From NCBI GenBank assembly GCA_000467935.1, contig KI259834.1:1-64000 (forward strand): a stretch of 64,000 bases of DNA, written 5' to 3'. Origin of the DNA: Peptostreptococcaceae bacterium oral taxon 113 str. W5053 (lineage in GTDB: Bacteria; Bacillota; Clostridia; Tissierellales; Peptoniphilaceae). Every line of letters starts with the position of its first letter. Positions within the stretch are counted from its first letter, which is position 1. The notes under the pieces were generated by a model, which saw only the letters and a list, made by a program, of their open reading frames with translations, had not been told where the DNA came from and searched no databases. The position numbers were made by a program, and so were the translations under genes. Below, piece after piece: positions 42,506-52,401 of the stretch.

Positions 42506-43177
42506 ATGACATTTTCAGATATCTTTAAATCAAGTTTCCTTGAAAACGTGACCAGTGTAAGCTTACTGGATATGGTACTTGCTCTGGTACTGGCTTTCGG
42601 CATCGGTCTGTTCATCTTTTTTGTTTACAAAAAGACCTACGGCGGTGTGATGTATTCATCTTCCTTCGGCGTAACGCTAATCGCTCTGACGATGATTACA
42701 ACTCTCGTTATCCTTGCGGTAACAAGTAATATTGTTCTTTCTCTCGGCATGGTCGGTGCGCTGTCCATTGTGAGATTCCGTACAGCAATCAAAGAACCGA
42801 TGGATATCGCGTTCCTTTTCTGGTCTATTGCAGTCGGTATTGTGCTGGCAGCCGGTTTAATTCCTCTGGCGGTTTTCGGCAGCGTTGTTATCGGTATCAT
42901 TCTGCTGGTATTTGCCAATCGCAAGGACAATTCAAATCCGTATATTGTTGTTCTCTCCTGTGAGGGCAGCGAAAGTGAAAAAACCGCAACGGAATATCTC
43001 GCAAAGAACACGAAGAAATGCTCTGTAAAGAGCAAAACCGTGCGGAAAGGCAATGTGGAGTTAAATATTGAAATCCGCCTGAAGAATGACAATACCGACT
43101 TTATCAACGCCATGGCAGATTTGCCGGGCGTACAGAATGCGGTACTGGTAAGTTATAACGGTGACTATATGGGATAA
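42506..43177 (+). CDS. DUF4956 family membrane protein
   Basis: 223 residues from ATG 42506 (AAAGGAG upstream). About four membrane segments (17-43, 50-75, 78-95, 110-140) include the conserved LGMVGALSIVRFRTAIKEPM, then a cytoplasmic C-terminal domain. This family is regularly encoded beside VTC-domain proteins and may be a membrane anchor or channel for the product; its function is not established. Confidence 0.85.
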   Translation: MTFSDIFKSSFLENVTSVSLLDMVLALVLAFGIGLFIFFVYKKTYGGVMYSSSFGVTLIALTMITTLVILAVTSNIVLSLGMVGALSIVRFRTAIKEPMDIAFLFWSIAVGIVLAAGLIPLAVFGSVVIGIILLVFANRKDNSNPYIVVLSCEGSESEKTATEYLAKNTKKCSVKSKTVRKGNVELNIEIRLKNDNTDFINAMADLPGVQNAVLVSYNGDYMG

Positions 43178-43189
43178 GGAGGAGATTAC

Positions 43190-45148
43190 GTGTCCACACA
43201 CAGAAACATTGACAAAATTTGTGTTGTTGTGCTCGTGCTTTTACTAACCGTAGCATTTATGAACGGTAAAAAGTTTGGACTTCAAGTCATCACGGATGAA
43301 GATGCGGAGTCGTACAGCGGGAGCACCTATTTCACAGAAAATGACAAGGACGGAGACTGGGCGGACAATGCCTACACGACCTATATCACCCTCGATGATT
43401 CCGGAGGAAAAATTGACGGTAATGGTGCGTATTTTTTAAACGGGAATCTCGTCATTTCAAATGGTGGATGGTATGTCATCTCCGGTACGCTGGAGGACGG
43501 GGGAATTGTTGTGGATGCTCACAATTCCTCCAAAATCTGGATACGCTTGAACGGTGTTACAATCAACTGCTCCGAGGATGCATGCTTGAGGATCAATCAG
43601 GCGGACAAAGTGTTTCTGACACTGGCAGAAGGCACGGAGAACTCATTTACCAGCGGAAGCAGCTATTCCGAGGATGCACTCTCGGACAATACCGGAGGTA
43701 CGATTTTTTCTCATGATGATTTAACGATTAACGGAAGCGGTAGTCTTACTGTTACAGCCGGATATAAGCACGGGATAGATGTGAATGATTCCCTGGTTAT
43801 AACCGGAGGGAATATCATCGTAAATGCACCTCAGGATGGTATCCATGTCAACGACAGCTTCCGTTTTATGAATGCAACACTGACCGTGAATGTCGGCGAT
43901 GACGGAGTACACAGTGATGATGAGCTTTACATTGAGAGTGGAACCGTTCGAATTGCTTCCTGCTATGAGGGTCTTGAGGCAACGACCATCGACATAGTCG
44001 GAGGGGACATTACAATCCATCCCAGTGATGATGGAATCAACGCCAACGGTGGCAGGACAATGGGTTTTAGGTAAATGGGAGGAGGAACACCCCCCAATAA
44101 TATGGGAAGGCCGGACAATAGTGGAGATACAAAGGGAACGGCGACCTCTCAAAGCTCTTCGGAGGAGGAAATACCTAAGCAGCCCGGGACGGCACAGACG
44201 GAAGAGGGAAATTCTTCCGATGATAAGGAGACATACATCCGCATCAGCGGCGGTACATTGACAATTATCAATGAAACCGGACGGGACGCAGACGGACTTG
44301 ATTCCAATGGAAATATCTATATTGACGGCGGAGACATTCTCATCAGTCTGGTGGGAGACGGTAGCAACTGTGCTATCGACTATGGCAGTGAAAGTGGCGG
44401 CGAATGCATCGTCACCGGAGGTACAATTCTTGCCTTTGGCGGATCCGATATGGCGGAAGAGTTCAGTTCAAAATGTACACAGTGCTCAGTCCTCTATAAT
44501 ATCGATTCCTCTGTACAAGCACAGACTTTGTTCCGCGTGCTGAACGCGGACGGCAAGGAGATTTTCTCCTATACTCCTCAATGCAGCTATTCTTCCGTGT
44601 CCTTCAGTGCACCGAATCTGACTGTTGGTGAGACCTGTACCATTGTCTGCGGGCAGAACAGTACGGAGCTGACATTGGACTCGACTGCCGTATCAGTAGG
44701 TAAATCCGGAAACAAAGGCGGTATGCCGCCCGGAGGTATGATGGAAAGAGGGTCGGAATCATTCGCCAAAGAGAATGGAGAATCCCCTTCGAATCATCCG
44801 ACTCCACTCCATGGTGAGATGAGAACACCTCCTCAGCAAAACGGAGCCGGCAGTCTTGAACTCCCGGATCATTCCGATAAAAAAACAGGCTCTTCATCTG
44901 AAAGCACGGAAACCGGTGGCAATAGAATCAATAACGAGCGTCCAAGTCCCCCAAATGGAGACGGAGGAGGAATGAAGGGTTTTAACCCGGGAAGTTCGTC
45001 CAATACTGAGGGAACAAAAACAGCATCCGACGGCTTCCTTTCTTTAGAAGAACTCGACGCAAATGTCTGGATATTGTTAGGCTCATCCCTTTTGACCCTG
45101 GCAGTTGCAATCCTGTTCGCAAAGAAATATCGAAAAAATCGATACTGA
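43190..45148 (+). pseudogene. Secreted carbohydrate-binding/beta-helix-like protein split by an in-frame stop
   Basis: Starts at GTG 43190 after AAGGAGGAG. A membrane or signal segment (about 9-25) is followed by beta-helix-like repeats with phrases DGIHVNDSF, DGVHSDDELYI and SDDGINANGG. The frame stops at TAA (44072-44074) after 294 codons, then continues in the same frame from ATG 44075 for 357 residues. The second part resumes with further repeats (RISGGTLTIINETG, IYIDGGDI), a Pro/Gly/Ser-rich region and a C-terminal helix plus basic tail (WILLGSSLLTLAVAILFAKK). The unbroken protein would be about 652 residues, as in related VTC/DUF4956 clusters. The stop may be a real mutation, an on/off variant or a sequencing error; the halves could also be made separately. 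Confidence 0.75.
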
Positions 45149-45212
45149 CATTATGAAAACTGAGATTTTATCGATGGAGTCGGTATTCGTATGTTAAGGA
45201 TAGTTGTATGAC

Positions 45213-45250
45213 AACGCCTTGCAAGTTTGAACCTTGCAAGGCGTTTCTAT
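45213..45250 (+). terminator. Terminator after the G+C-rich island operon
   Basis: A 13-bp perfect stem (45213-45225 with 45233-45245) and seven-base loop, followed by TCTATT. The T-tract is short, possibly shortened by the adjacent insertion. Confidence 0.7.
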
Positions 45251-45377
45251 TAAACAGTCAGGTCGTTTCGGCAAGTCGCTTTTCCAACTTTGGCAGCCCC
45301 TCCTGCGTAAGCTTCCTGATCGCCCTGACTTTATCCTATACTTTGACCATCAGCTTCTGTTGACTGTTTTTCTATTA
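45244..45377. mobile_element. 116-bp MITE-like insertion with 9-bp target duplication
   Basis: The element occupies 45253-45368. It begins AACAGTCA and ends TGACTGTT (8-bp terminal inverted repeats), and is directly bounded by TTTCTATTA at 45244-45252 and again at 45369-45377, a 9-bp direct repeat. Its interior is clearly richer in G+C than the flanks. On the minus strand it holds a short coding fragment with KVRAIRKLTQEGLPKLEKRL that ends in a stop, so it may be an internally deleted insertion sequence. It has no room for a transposase. Confidence 0.8.
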
Positions 45378-45402
45378 GGGAAAGAGTTTTAAATAAAAAG
45401 TA

Positions 45403-45432
45403 TTGACAGTTTTGAAAGGGGTACTATACTAT
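45403..45432 (+). promoter_or_regulatory. Promoter of the FepBDC operon
   Basis: TTGACA (45403-45408) and TATACT (45425-45430, 16-base spacing) or TACTAT (18). An AAAGTTAG with the 8-base palindrome TTAGCTAA (45441-45448) lies just downstream and could be a metal-regulator site. Confidence 0.75.
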
Positions 45433-45491
45433 AAAAAAAGTTAGCTAAAGACAACTTAAAGGGCTTTTATTAAAAGATGGAGGGGTATAAT

Positions 45492-46529
45492 TTGAAAAAA
45501 GTTAAACGTTTATTAATTTTTGGATTGGCTTTATTGTTGGTTTGTTGTAGCAAAACACCATCAAAAGTAGAAAAAGAGCAAACGGGAACAAAAAGCGAGG
45601 AAGCTATAGAACGAGACAAAAAAACAACAGATAATTCAGATTCGAGTTTTCCCATGACAATTGTGAATAATGGAAGAGAAATTGTTTTTGAAAATTCTCC
45701 AAAAAGACCGGTAGCATTAACCTATCCGTCAGCGACGATTTTTGCGGCGTTGGGAATATCGAATCATTTAGTTGGTTTGGCGGAAGGAATGTATAATTTA
45801 GAAGACGTAAAAGAGGAATATCGAGATGCATTAAAAGATATTCCTGTGTTGAAAGCAGGAAAAAATGAGAATACAGGAGTCGCTCCGAGTTTCGAAACGG
45901 TTCTTGAACTTAATCCTGATTTTGCTATGGGAAATGTTTATAGTTTTATGGCCAAAAATATAGCGGATCAAAAAGATTTCGATGCAAATCATATTAAAAC
46001 ATATTGCTCTGGAGATAAAAGTATAAAGGACGTGTATGCCGATATAGAGAATATAGGTAAGATTTTTGGAGTAAGCGATAAGGCGCAACAACTTATTGCT
46101 GAATTGCAACAAAGAGAAGAAAATATAAAATCAAAAATAAAAGATAAACAGCCATTAGGCGCTATAATGTATGATTGTTTTGGAACGGATCCTTTTGTTG
46201 CAGGAGGTTCATCGTATCAAGGAATTCTGTTAGAAGAAGCCGGAGCAAGAAATTTATTTGGAGATACACAAGGGCTTTGGGTGAAAACATCTTGGGAAGC
46301 ACTAATAGATAAAAATCCAGATGTGATTTTTGTTCCGGATTATGCATCCAGTGTTGTGCCTATTGATGAAAAAATTAGTTTTTTGAAAAATAAAGAGGAA
46401 ATTAAAAATGTGAATGCAATAAAAAATGACAGAATAGTGATTGTCAAGTTTATTGATTTGGATCCGGGCATACAGAATTTTGATGTTTTGGAATATATGG
46501 CTAAGTCATTATATCCAGATGACTTTTAA
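45492..46529 (+). CDS. Iron-siderophore type ABC transporter substrate-binding lipoprotein (FepB/BtuF family)
   Basis: 345 residues from TTG 45492, which has GGAGG about 8 bases upstream; the ATG at 45477 falls before it. A signal segment ends in LLLVCCSK, so Cys-18 or Cys-19 is probably lipidated. The mature part begins with FPMTIVNNGREIVFENSPKR, the typical COG0614 start, with a two-lobed fold and a long linking helix. It would capture a ferric siderophore, haem or cobalamin-like ligand outside the membrane. The permease and ATPase genes follow after a decayed methyltransferase. Confidence 0.9.
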   Translation: MKKVKRLLIFGLALLLVCCSKTPSKVEKEQTGTKSEEAIERDKKTTDNSDSSFPMTIVNNGREIVFENSPKRPVALTYPSATIFAALGISNHLVGLAEGMYNLEDVKEEYRDALKDIPVLKAGKNENTGVAPSFETVLELNPDFAMGNVYSFMAKNIADQKDFDANHIKTYCSGDKSIKDVYADIENIGKIFGVSDKAQQLIAELQQREENIKSKIKDKQPLGAIMYDCFGTDPFVAGGSSYQGILLEEAGARNLFGDTQGLWVKTSWEALIDKNPDVIFVPDYASSVVPIDEKISFLKNKEEIKNVNAIKNDRIVIVKFIDLDPGIQNFDVLEYMAKSLYPDDF

Positions 46530-46555
46530 TCCTTGGGTTTAGAGGGAGATATTTA

Positions 46556-47245
46556 TGTGTGAACTTGAAAATAACGAATTAACATTAAGAAAAATATATG
46601 GAATTGAAAATGAGGAAGAAAGAGTTAAAGCTATATATGAATTATTTAATGAAGACAAAAGGTCAACATATCAAACAGCACAAGAGTAGAGTTTTTGACT
46701 GTGGTTAATTGCTTGAGTAAGTATCTACATCAATGAAGACAAAATATTAGAGATTGGTGCAGGAACTGGAAAATATAGTTTATATTTTGTAAGTTTAGGT
46801 TATAGTGTTACTTCTGTTGAATTAAGCAAAAAAACATATCTATTTTTAAAGAAAGAGTTAATCCGAATATGGAAATCTTAGAAGCTAATGCTCTTGATTT
46901 ATCAGTGTTGAAAAATAATTCATGCAATATTGTATTGCTATTTGGACCTCTAATCATTTGCAAGATATAAAAAATCAGATTTTATGCATTAAAGAAGCCA
47001 AAAGATTTCTTAAAGATGATGGGAAAATTTTTGCTACATTTTTGAATAATGATATGGTATCTTTAAGAGAATCGTTTTTTAATTTGAAGTATTTCGAAAG
47101 TGATAATTATGATCATGGGACATTTGATGTTTTTAATTTTCCTTACACTTGCCATACTATAGAGGAAGCTAGAAATTTATTTAAAGAAGCAAACTTAATA
47201 ATAAAAAAAGACGATAATAGCTGGTTTTATTGGGTGAAAAAATGA
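46556..47245 (+). pseudogene. Class I SAM-dependent methyltransferase, multiply frameshifted
   Basis: Pieces of one methyltransferase lie in several frames. The N-terminus (MCELENNELTLRKIYG, LFNEDKRSTYQTAQE) ends at a TAG (46687). The SAM-binding motif ILEIGAGTGKYSLYFVSLGY and VTSVELSKK follows, then another frame carries ILEANALDLSV and IVLLFGP, and after one more slip HLQDIKNQILCIKEAKRFLK to the stop at 47245. At least three lesions are needed, so it is not functional. The stop still overlaps the permease ATG (ATGA), which shows it was once a coupled member of the operon. Confidence 0.85.
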
Positions 47246-48261
47246 AAAAAGACAGATTATTAATAGGATTTCTTTTAATAGGCATTTTTCTAAGTTTTGT
47301 TCTTAATATTGAATTTGGAGCGGCGAATGTTAACTATAAAGATGTATTGAATGTGCTTTATGGGAAAATAACAGGGAGAGATATCGTTGTCGAATACGGT
47401 AATCTGGCAAATATTATATGGAATTTAAGGGTTCCGCGAGCCATTATGGCTTTTGTTGCAGGAGGAGGTTTAGCCATAGCGGGAGTGGCCATGCAGTCCA
47501 TTGTTCAAAATATTATGGCGGAGCCTTATTTATTTGGAGTATCCAGTGGGGCAACAGCGGCAATTTCCGTTTCCTATTCTTTCGGGCAAGGAATCATTAT
47601 GTCTCAAAGCAAAACGAGTATTGTGGCATTTATTGGTTCAGTGGGAGCTATGGTTATCGTTTATTATGTGGGTGGAGGTAAAGGAAGAAATAACACAAAT
47701 AAAATGATATTGACAGGATTATCCATGTCAGTGCTCTTTTCGGCTGTTACACAATTTTTTTTGATTTTTAATAGTAGCCAATCAGGAATAAGAAGTATTT
47801 TATCTTGGACAATGGGCAGTATGCAAGCTGCAAGATGGGATAATATAATTTTTCCTATTACAGGAACGTTGGCAGGTTTGATTGTATTTATTTTTTTTGC
47901 CAGAGCCTTTGACGGGCTGTCTCTTGGAGAATCGACAGCCATATCTTTGGGAATAGATGTTATACAGATAAGAAAATTTATAATCTTGGCGATTGCCATG
48001 GTGACCGCTTCAATTGTTTCTTTAACTGGAGTAATAGGATTTGTAGGTTTTATTATACCGCATATCGTCCGCAGGATAATTGGTGACGGACATAGAAAAT
48101 TATTTCCATTTTCTTTTTTATTTGGAGCTTTATTTATGCTTTTGGTCGATTTATTGGCTAAAACATTGTTAGCTCCTGTTGAATTGCCGATAGGAATATT
48201 TACAGCGGTAATCGGTGTGCCGTTTTTCATCTATTTAATCAAGAAACAAGGGGGTCGGTGA
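47242..48261 (+). CDS. FecCD-family iron-siderophore permease
   Basis: 339 residues from ATG 47242 (coupled to the methyltransferase stop). About nine to ten membrane segments. Family hallmarks are WNLRVPRAIMAFVAGGGLAI (about 54-73), MAEPYLFGVSSGA and GFVGFIIPHIVRRIIG. One subunit would form a homodimer channel with the ATPase encoded next. It overlaps that gene by one base (TGATG). Confidence 0.93.
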   Translation: MKKDRLLIGFLLIGIFLSFVLNIEFGAANVNYKDVLNVLYGKITGRDIVVEYGNLANIIWNLRVPRAIMAFVAGGGLAIAGVAMQSIVQNIMAEPYLFGVSSGATAAISVSYSFGQGIIMSQSKTSIVAFIGSVGAMVIVYYVGGGKGRNNTNKMILTGLSMSVLFSAVTQFFLIFNSSQSGIRSILSWTMGSMQAARWDNIIFPITGTLAGLIVFIFFARAFDGLSLGESTAISLGIDVIQIRKFIILAIAMVTASIVSLTGVIGFVGFIIPHIVRRIIGDGHRKLFPFSFLFGALFMLLVDLLAKTLLAPVELPIGIFTAVIGVPFFIYLIKKQGGR

Positions 48262-49022
48262 TGAATTCAAAGATTTGTATTTCTAATCTGAGCTTTCAAG
48301 TTGGCGATAAACATATTCTTGACGAAGTGGATATGCAAATTAGAGAAGGTGAATTTGTTGGATTTATAGGACCTAATGGAAGCGGAAAAACATCTATAAT
48401 AAATCATATATATAAAAATTTACCAGCAGATTGTAATACTATTTTTTTAGATAATATTTCCATTGAAAACTATAGTTATAAAAAAATGGCACAAATAGTA
48501 TCTGTGTTAAAGCAGGAAAATGAAATTTTTTTTGATTACAAAGTGGAAGATATGGTATTGATGGGAAGAATTCCATATAAAAAATATTTTGAAGGCGATA
48601 GCCCTGAAGACTATCAGAAAATTAACAGCGCTTTAGAATATGTAGGATTGAAAGGTTATAAGGATCGTCTGTTTATGAATTTGTCCGGAGGGGAAAAACA
48701 ACGAGTGCTTTTGGCCAGAACATTAGTGCAGGAAACGGATATTATCTTATTGGATGAACCGACAAATCATTTGGATATATATTATCAATGGAAACTTATT
48801 GAAATGATAAAAAATTTAAGAAAAACAGTAGTGGCAGTTATTCACGAATTGAATATAGCCCTTAGATTTTGCGACTATATATATGTCATTGATAAAGGGA
48901 AAATTAAGCATCAGGGTATACCAGAAGAAATCTGTAAGGCGGGCGTATTAAAAGAAGTATTTCATTTGGACTTAGAGATTATCAGACATAAAGGAGGACC
49001 ATATATCATTTACGATTATTAA
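48261..49022 (+). CDS. Siderophore-type ABC transporter ATP-binding protein (FepC-like)
   Basis: 253 residues. Walker A GPNGSGKTSIINHI (about 36-49), signature LSGGEKQRVLLARTL and Walker B IILLDEPTNHLD are canonical for the FecE/FepC group. A GGGGGT lies about 5 bases before the ATG. It completes the SBP-permease-ATPase importer. Confidence 0.93.
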   Translation: MNSKICISNLSFQVGDKHILDEVDMQIREGEFVGFIGPNGSGKTSIINHIYKNLPADCNTIFLDNISIENYSYKKMAQIVSVLKQENEIFFDYKVEDMVLMGRIPYKKYFEGDSPEDYQKINSALEYVGLKGYKDRLFMNLSGGEKQRVLLARTLVQETDIILLDEPTNHLDIYYQWKLIEMIKNLRKTVVAVIHELNIALRFCDYIYVIDKGKIKHQGIPEEICKAGVLKEVFHLDLEIIRHKGGPYIIYDY

Positions 49023-49141
49023 AACCTACTTTATAAATAGTATTGATTTTTATGTGGAAATTTTTTCTCTTTATAATTCGCTTTATTGAAAACGGAAATA
49101 AAGTTTATATATCTAATGAAAATAAAATTAAGGAATTGTTT

Positions 49142-50782
49142 ATGAAGAAAATTTTAAGGAAGCATTTTCATCTAATATTTATTGGGGTTTTCATCGGAAT
49201 CTTACAAATGTTTGCATTGACAAAGGTACAGTTTATCAAAGGACAGGTATTGAATGTTGCCATGCAAAAAAATATGAATGAATTGCCGCAAGTTATTTTT
49301 AAATTATTTGCGGCAATATTTATTATGGCGATTTTCGGATATCTGTTTTCCTTTGTGAACTGTGTTTTTATGGAAAGAAGTTCTAAAAGTTTGAGAGAAT
49401 TATTTTTTCAGTCTTTTTTAGGATGTTCCTATAAAAAATATTTTTATTTGGATGAAGGAGAGTTAATGGCCAAGTATTCCAAAGAGATCTCCGTTATAGA
49501 ACAGAATTGTTTTTCACTGGTGGGCACCTTGGTTCAAATGGTGTTACAAATTCTTTTTGTATCGGCGGCATTATTTTATTTGAATAGTTGGCTTGCGGTA
49601 ATCAGTTTTGTGATTCTTGTCGCACCCGTTTTGGTGCCGAAAATATTTCAAAAAAAGGTTTCGAATCGTTCCTATGATAAGATGTCGAAAGTGGAAAAGA
49701 ATATAAGCGTGGTCAACGGAATTTTAAACGGTTTTGAGATCATTAAAAATTTCGGCATTGAGAAAAATATTTTTGAAAATTTTAAGAAATCTAATGACAA
49801 TTTAATGGATGCGGAAAATGAATATGAAAAATCCTATGCCGTATCCACCGGTGTAAGTTTTGCATTTTCTTTGGGAAGTCAAGCGTTAATTATGATTATT
49901 GCAGGATTTTATATATATTTTGGCTTTCTGAAAGCAGGGGATTTTTTCACCATAGCAGGTCTGATAGCGTCCCTTAGAGTTCCCCTTTATTGGATATCGA
50001 CGATGTTTCAGACATTGATTGCTACAAAGCCGATTCGAAAGTCCGTTTTCGCATTTATAGAAAACAATATTCCAATGAGAGAAACGGCGATATGTAATCC
50101 TTTGGATAATCAGCAAGATTTATCTGTGTTTGTAGAGGATTTGTCTTATGCCTATGAGGATAAAAATTTTATTTTAGATCATATTCATTTGAAATTTGAG
50201 GCAAATAAAAAATATTTGATGATCGGAGAGAGCGGTTGCGGAAAATCCACATTGATGAATTTATTATTGAATTACGATGAACTTGATAGCGGCAGAATTT
50301 CAGTAAACGGAATAGATATTAAGGAATTATCCGATATGGAGAAAATCATTACAATAGCAAGACAAGAAGCTGTAATATTTTCGGGAACGATAAGGGATAA
50401 TTTAACCCTGTATGATACTTCGATTTCAAAGGATGAATTTTTGGAGACAATGTTAAAAAAGGTGGGCTTAAATAAATTTGTAACAGAGGGATTGGATTAT
50501 ATTCTGGAGGAGGACGGCATCAATTTAAGCGGCGGAGAAAAAAAGAGATTTTCTTTAGCGAGAGCATTGATTCGAGAGACTCCGATTTTAATCTTGGATG
50601 AACCTTTGGCAAATTTGGATGGGGAAAATATGGAGAAGGTAGAAAATTTAATATCGGATATAAAGAACAAACTGGTGATTGTAATTTCTCATCAGGTCAG
50701 TGACAAATTAAGACAAAAATTTGATTTTGTAATGGAGTTGAAAGGAGGGCGGATAAATGTGGAAACTTTGCCTGAAGCATAA
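49142..50782 (+). CDS. Exporter-fold ABC protein (permease-ATPase fusion), subunit 1 of a pair
   Basis: 546 residues from ATG 49142 with AAGGAA upstream; upstream in-frame ATGs lack a ribosome binding site. The N-terminal membrane domain has six helices (about 10-290). The ATPase domain has GESGCGKSTLMNLL, signature LSGGEKKRFSLARAL, Walker B ILILDEPLANLD with its Glu and the H-loop ISHQ, all intact. It overlaps the next gene by 26 bases, so the two form a heterodimer. By position next to a siderophore importer it resembles YbtPQ/IrtAB-type proteins; direction of transport is not known. Confidence 0.85.
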   Translation: MKKILRKHFHLIFIGVFIGILQMFALTKVQFIKGQVLNVAMQKNMNELPQVIFKLFAAIFIMAIFGYLFSFVNCVFMERSSKSLRELFFQSFLGCSYKKYFYLDEGELMAKYSKEISVIEQNCFSLVGTLVQMVLQILFVSAALFYLNSWLAVISFVILVAPVLVPKIFQKKVSNRSYDKMSKVEKNISVVNGILNGFEIIKNFGIEKNIFENFKKSNDNLMDAENEYEKSYAVSTGVSFAFSLGSQALIMIIAGFYIYFGFLKAGDFFTIAGLIASLRVPLYWISTMFQTLIATKPIRKSVFAFIENNIPMRETAICNPLDNQQDLSVFVEDLSYAYEDKNFILDHIHLKFEANKKYLMIGESGCGKSTLMNLLLNYDELDSGRISVNGIDIKELSDMEKIITIARQEAVIFSGTIRDNLTLYDTSISKDEFLETMLKKVGLNKFVTEGLDYILEEDGINLSGGEKKRFSLARALIRETPILILDEPLANLDGENMEKVENLISDIKNKLVIVISHQVSDKLRQKFDFVMELKGGRINVETLPEA

Positions 50783-52355
50783 AAAGTTTTTTATTTTGGG
50801 AATATTTTTTATCCTTTTGACTTCATTTATACAAATCAGTTTTGAATTTCTAAAGGGTTTTATTTTGAATGCCGCTTTTGCAAAAGACTTTACAAAGCTT
50901 GTAAGATTATCATTTTTGTTTTTCTTTGCATTTATGGCAAAGGCATATACACATTTTTTGTATACGCGCTTTTATTTTCGAGGAAAAATTTCCGTTTTAA
51001 GCCATTTAAGACAAAATTTTATAACTCGCCTGTTTGAATTAACCTATCCTTTCTTTATAAAAATGGACAAAGCAGAGTATCTATTCAAATATACAAAAGA
51101 ACTAGATATGGTTGAAAGCGGATTATTTCAATCCTGGTACGGCCTTTTTCAAATTATCTTTGAAGTGATCTTTGCTTTTATCGGTTTATGCCTTATCAAT
51201 TATAAGCTGGCTTTTTTTTCTTTTATCCTTTTATTTTTGCCAGCTCTTGTTCCTAAATTGATAGAAAAAATTTTAAGTCGATATCAAGAATTGAGCATGG
51301 ATGCCGATAGGACACACTTATCCAAAGTATCGGAGTGGATAAGAAATTTTGAAGTGATTAAAAATTATTCCGCAGCGGGAAAGGTTGAAAAAGTTTTTCA
51401 TCGGGACAATGAAAAGCTGTATGCTATCCATTTGAAATCTGACAGCTTGTACATTCTCGGACAATCTTTATCCAAGCTTTTGGCACAAATCGATCTTCTG
51501 GGGATTATTGCGGTATCGGCATTTTTCATCGTAAAAGGAAAATTGAGTGTCGGGGCTTTGATTATCGCTGTTGGAATTATGGAAGAGCTGCAATCTCAAG
51601 TGATTTATATTGCCTACTATATTCAAAGGCTTTTGGTCACCAAAGTACCGCTTCATTCACTGAACAGTTTTATGAAAAGTGAAATTTCACAAGAAGGAGA
51701 GTCTTTAAATCAACAAACGAGAATAGATCGAGTTAAAGAGATTAGTTTTACCGAGGTCAGCTTTTCGTATATGGAAGATAAGAAGGTTTTTGAAAACATT
51801 TCTTTATCGGTGATGAAAAAAGGTTTGTATTTGGTTCAGGGAGAAAGCGGTTCGGGCAAATCCACATTGATGAATTTGCTGTTGAACTATGCCAAACCTG
51901 ACAGTGGCAGTATTTTAATCAATGGGATCTGTGTATCCGAAATTGCGAACTTAACAAATTTGGTTACCATATTCAGACAAGAAGCGGCGTTTTTTGAAGA
52001 TACGCTAAGAAAAAATTTAGCTTCATATCAAGCTGTTGATGAGGAAGAATTGATGGATATATTGGAAAAGCTTCGATTAAATCAATTTGCAAATAAGTCG
52101 GCTTTGGACAAAGTCATCTTGAAAAACGGAGAAAATTTTTCGGGCGGAGAAGCCAGACGACTGAATTTGGTGAGAAGTCTTTTAAGAAAATCAGACATTT
52201 TAATTTTGGACGAACCTTTTGCAAATATTGATGAAGATACAATCAATATCATTGCCGAAATCATTCAAACAATTGACAACCGATATATATTTTTAATTAC
52301 CCATCAGCTTCCGTCAAAAGTAAAAATGATTTTTCAGACAAGACTTAGTATGTGA
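50757..52355 (+). CDS. Exporter-fold ABC protein (permease-ATPase fusion), subunit 2 of a pair
   Basis: 532 residues, paralogous to the preceding protein (GESGSGKSTLMNLLLNY and DSG are shared). Six membrane segments come first; signature FSGGEARRLNLVRSL, Walker B ILILDEPFANID and H-loop ITHQ are complete, so neither half of the pair has an obviously dead site. AAAGGAGGG precedes the ATG. It ends the FepBDC cluster. Confidence 0.85.
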   Translation: MWKLCLKHKKFFILGIFFILLTSFIQISFEFLKGFILNAAFAKDFTKLVRLSFLFFFAFMAKAYTHFLYTRFYFRGKISVLSHLRQNFITRLFELTYPFFIKMDKAEYLFKYTKELDMVESGLFQSWYGLFQIIFEVIFAFIGLCLINYKLAFFSFILLFLPALVPKLIEKILSRYQELSMDADRTHLSKVSEWIRNFEVIKNYSAAGKVEKVFHRDNEKLYAIHLKSDSLYILGQSLSKLLAQIDLLGIIAVSAFFIVKGKLSVGALIIAVGIMEELQSQVIYIAYYIQRLLVTKVPLHSLNSFMKSEISQEGESLNQQTRIDRVKEISFTEVSFSYMEDKKVFENISLSVMKKGLYLVQGESGSGKSTLMNLLLNYAKPDSGSILINGICVSEIANLTNLVTIFRQEAAFFEDTLRKNLASYQAVDEEELMDILEKLRLNQFANKSALDKVILKNGENFSGGEARRLNLVRSLLRKSDILILDEPFANIDEDTINIIAEIIQTIDNRYIFLITHQLPSKVKMIFQTRLSM

Positions 52356-52401
52356 TTTTAGATTCTTGGACAGTCATTTTTTATGAAAGTGTGAGCTTTA
52401 T

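Noticed and set aside
45050..45148. Sortase anchoring signal at the end of the repeat protein
   Set aside because: There is a C-terminal helix and basic tail but no LPxTG-like motif before it.
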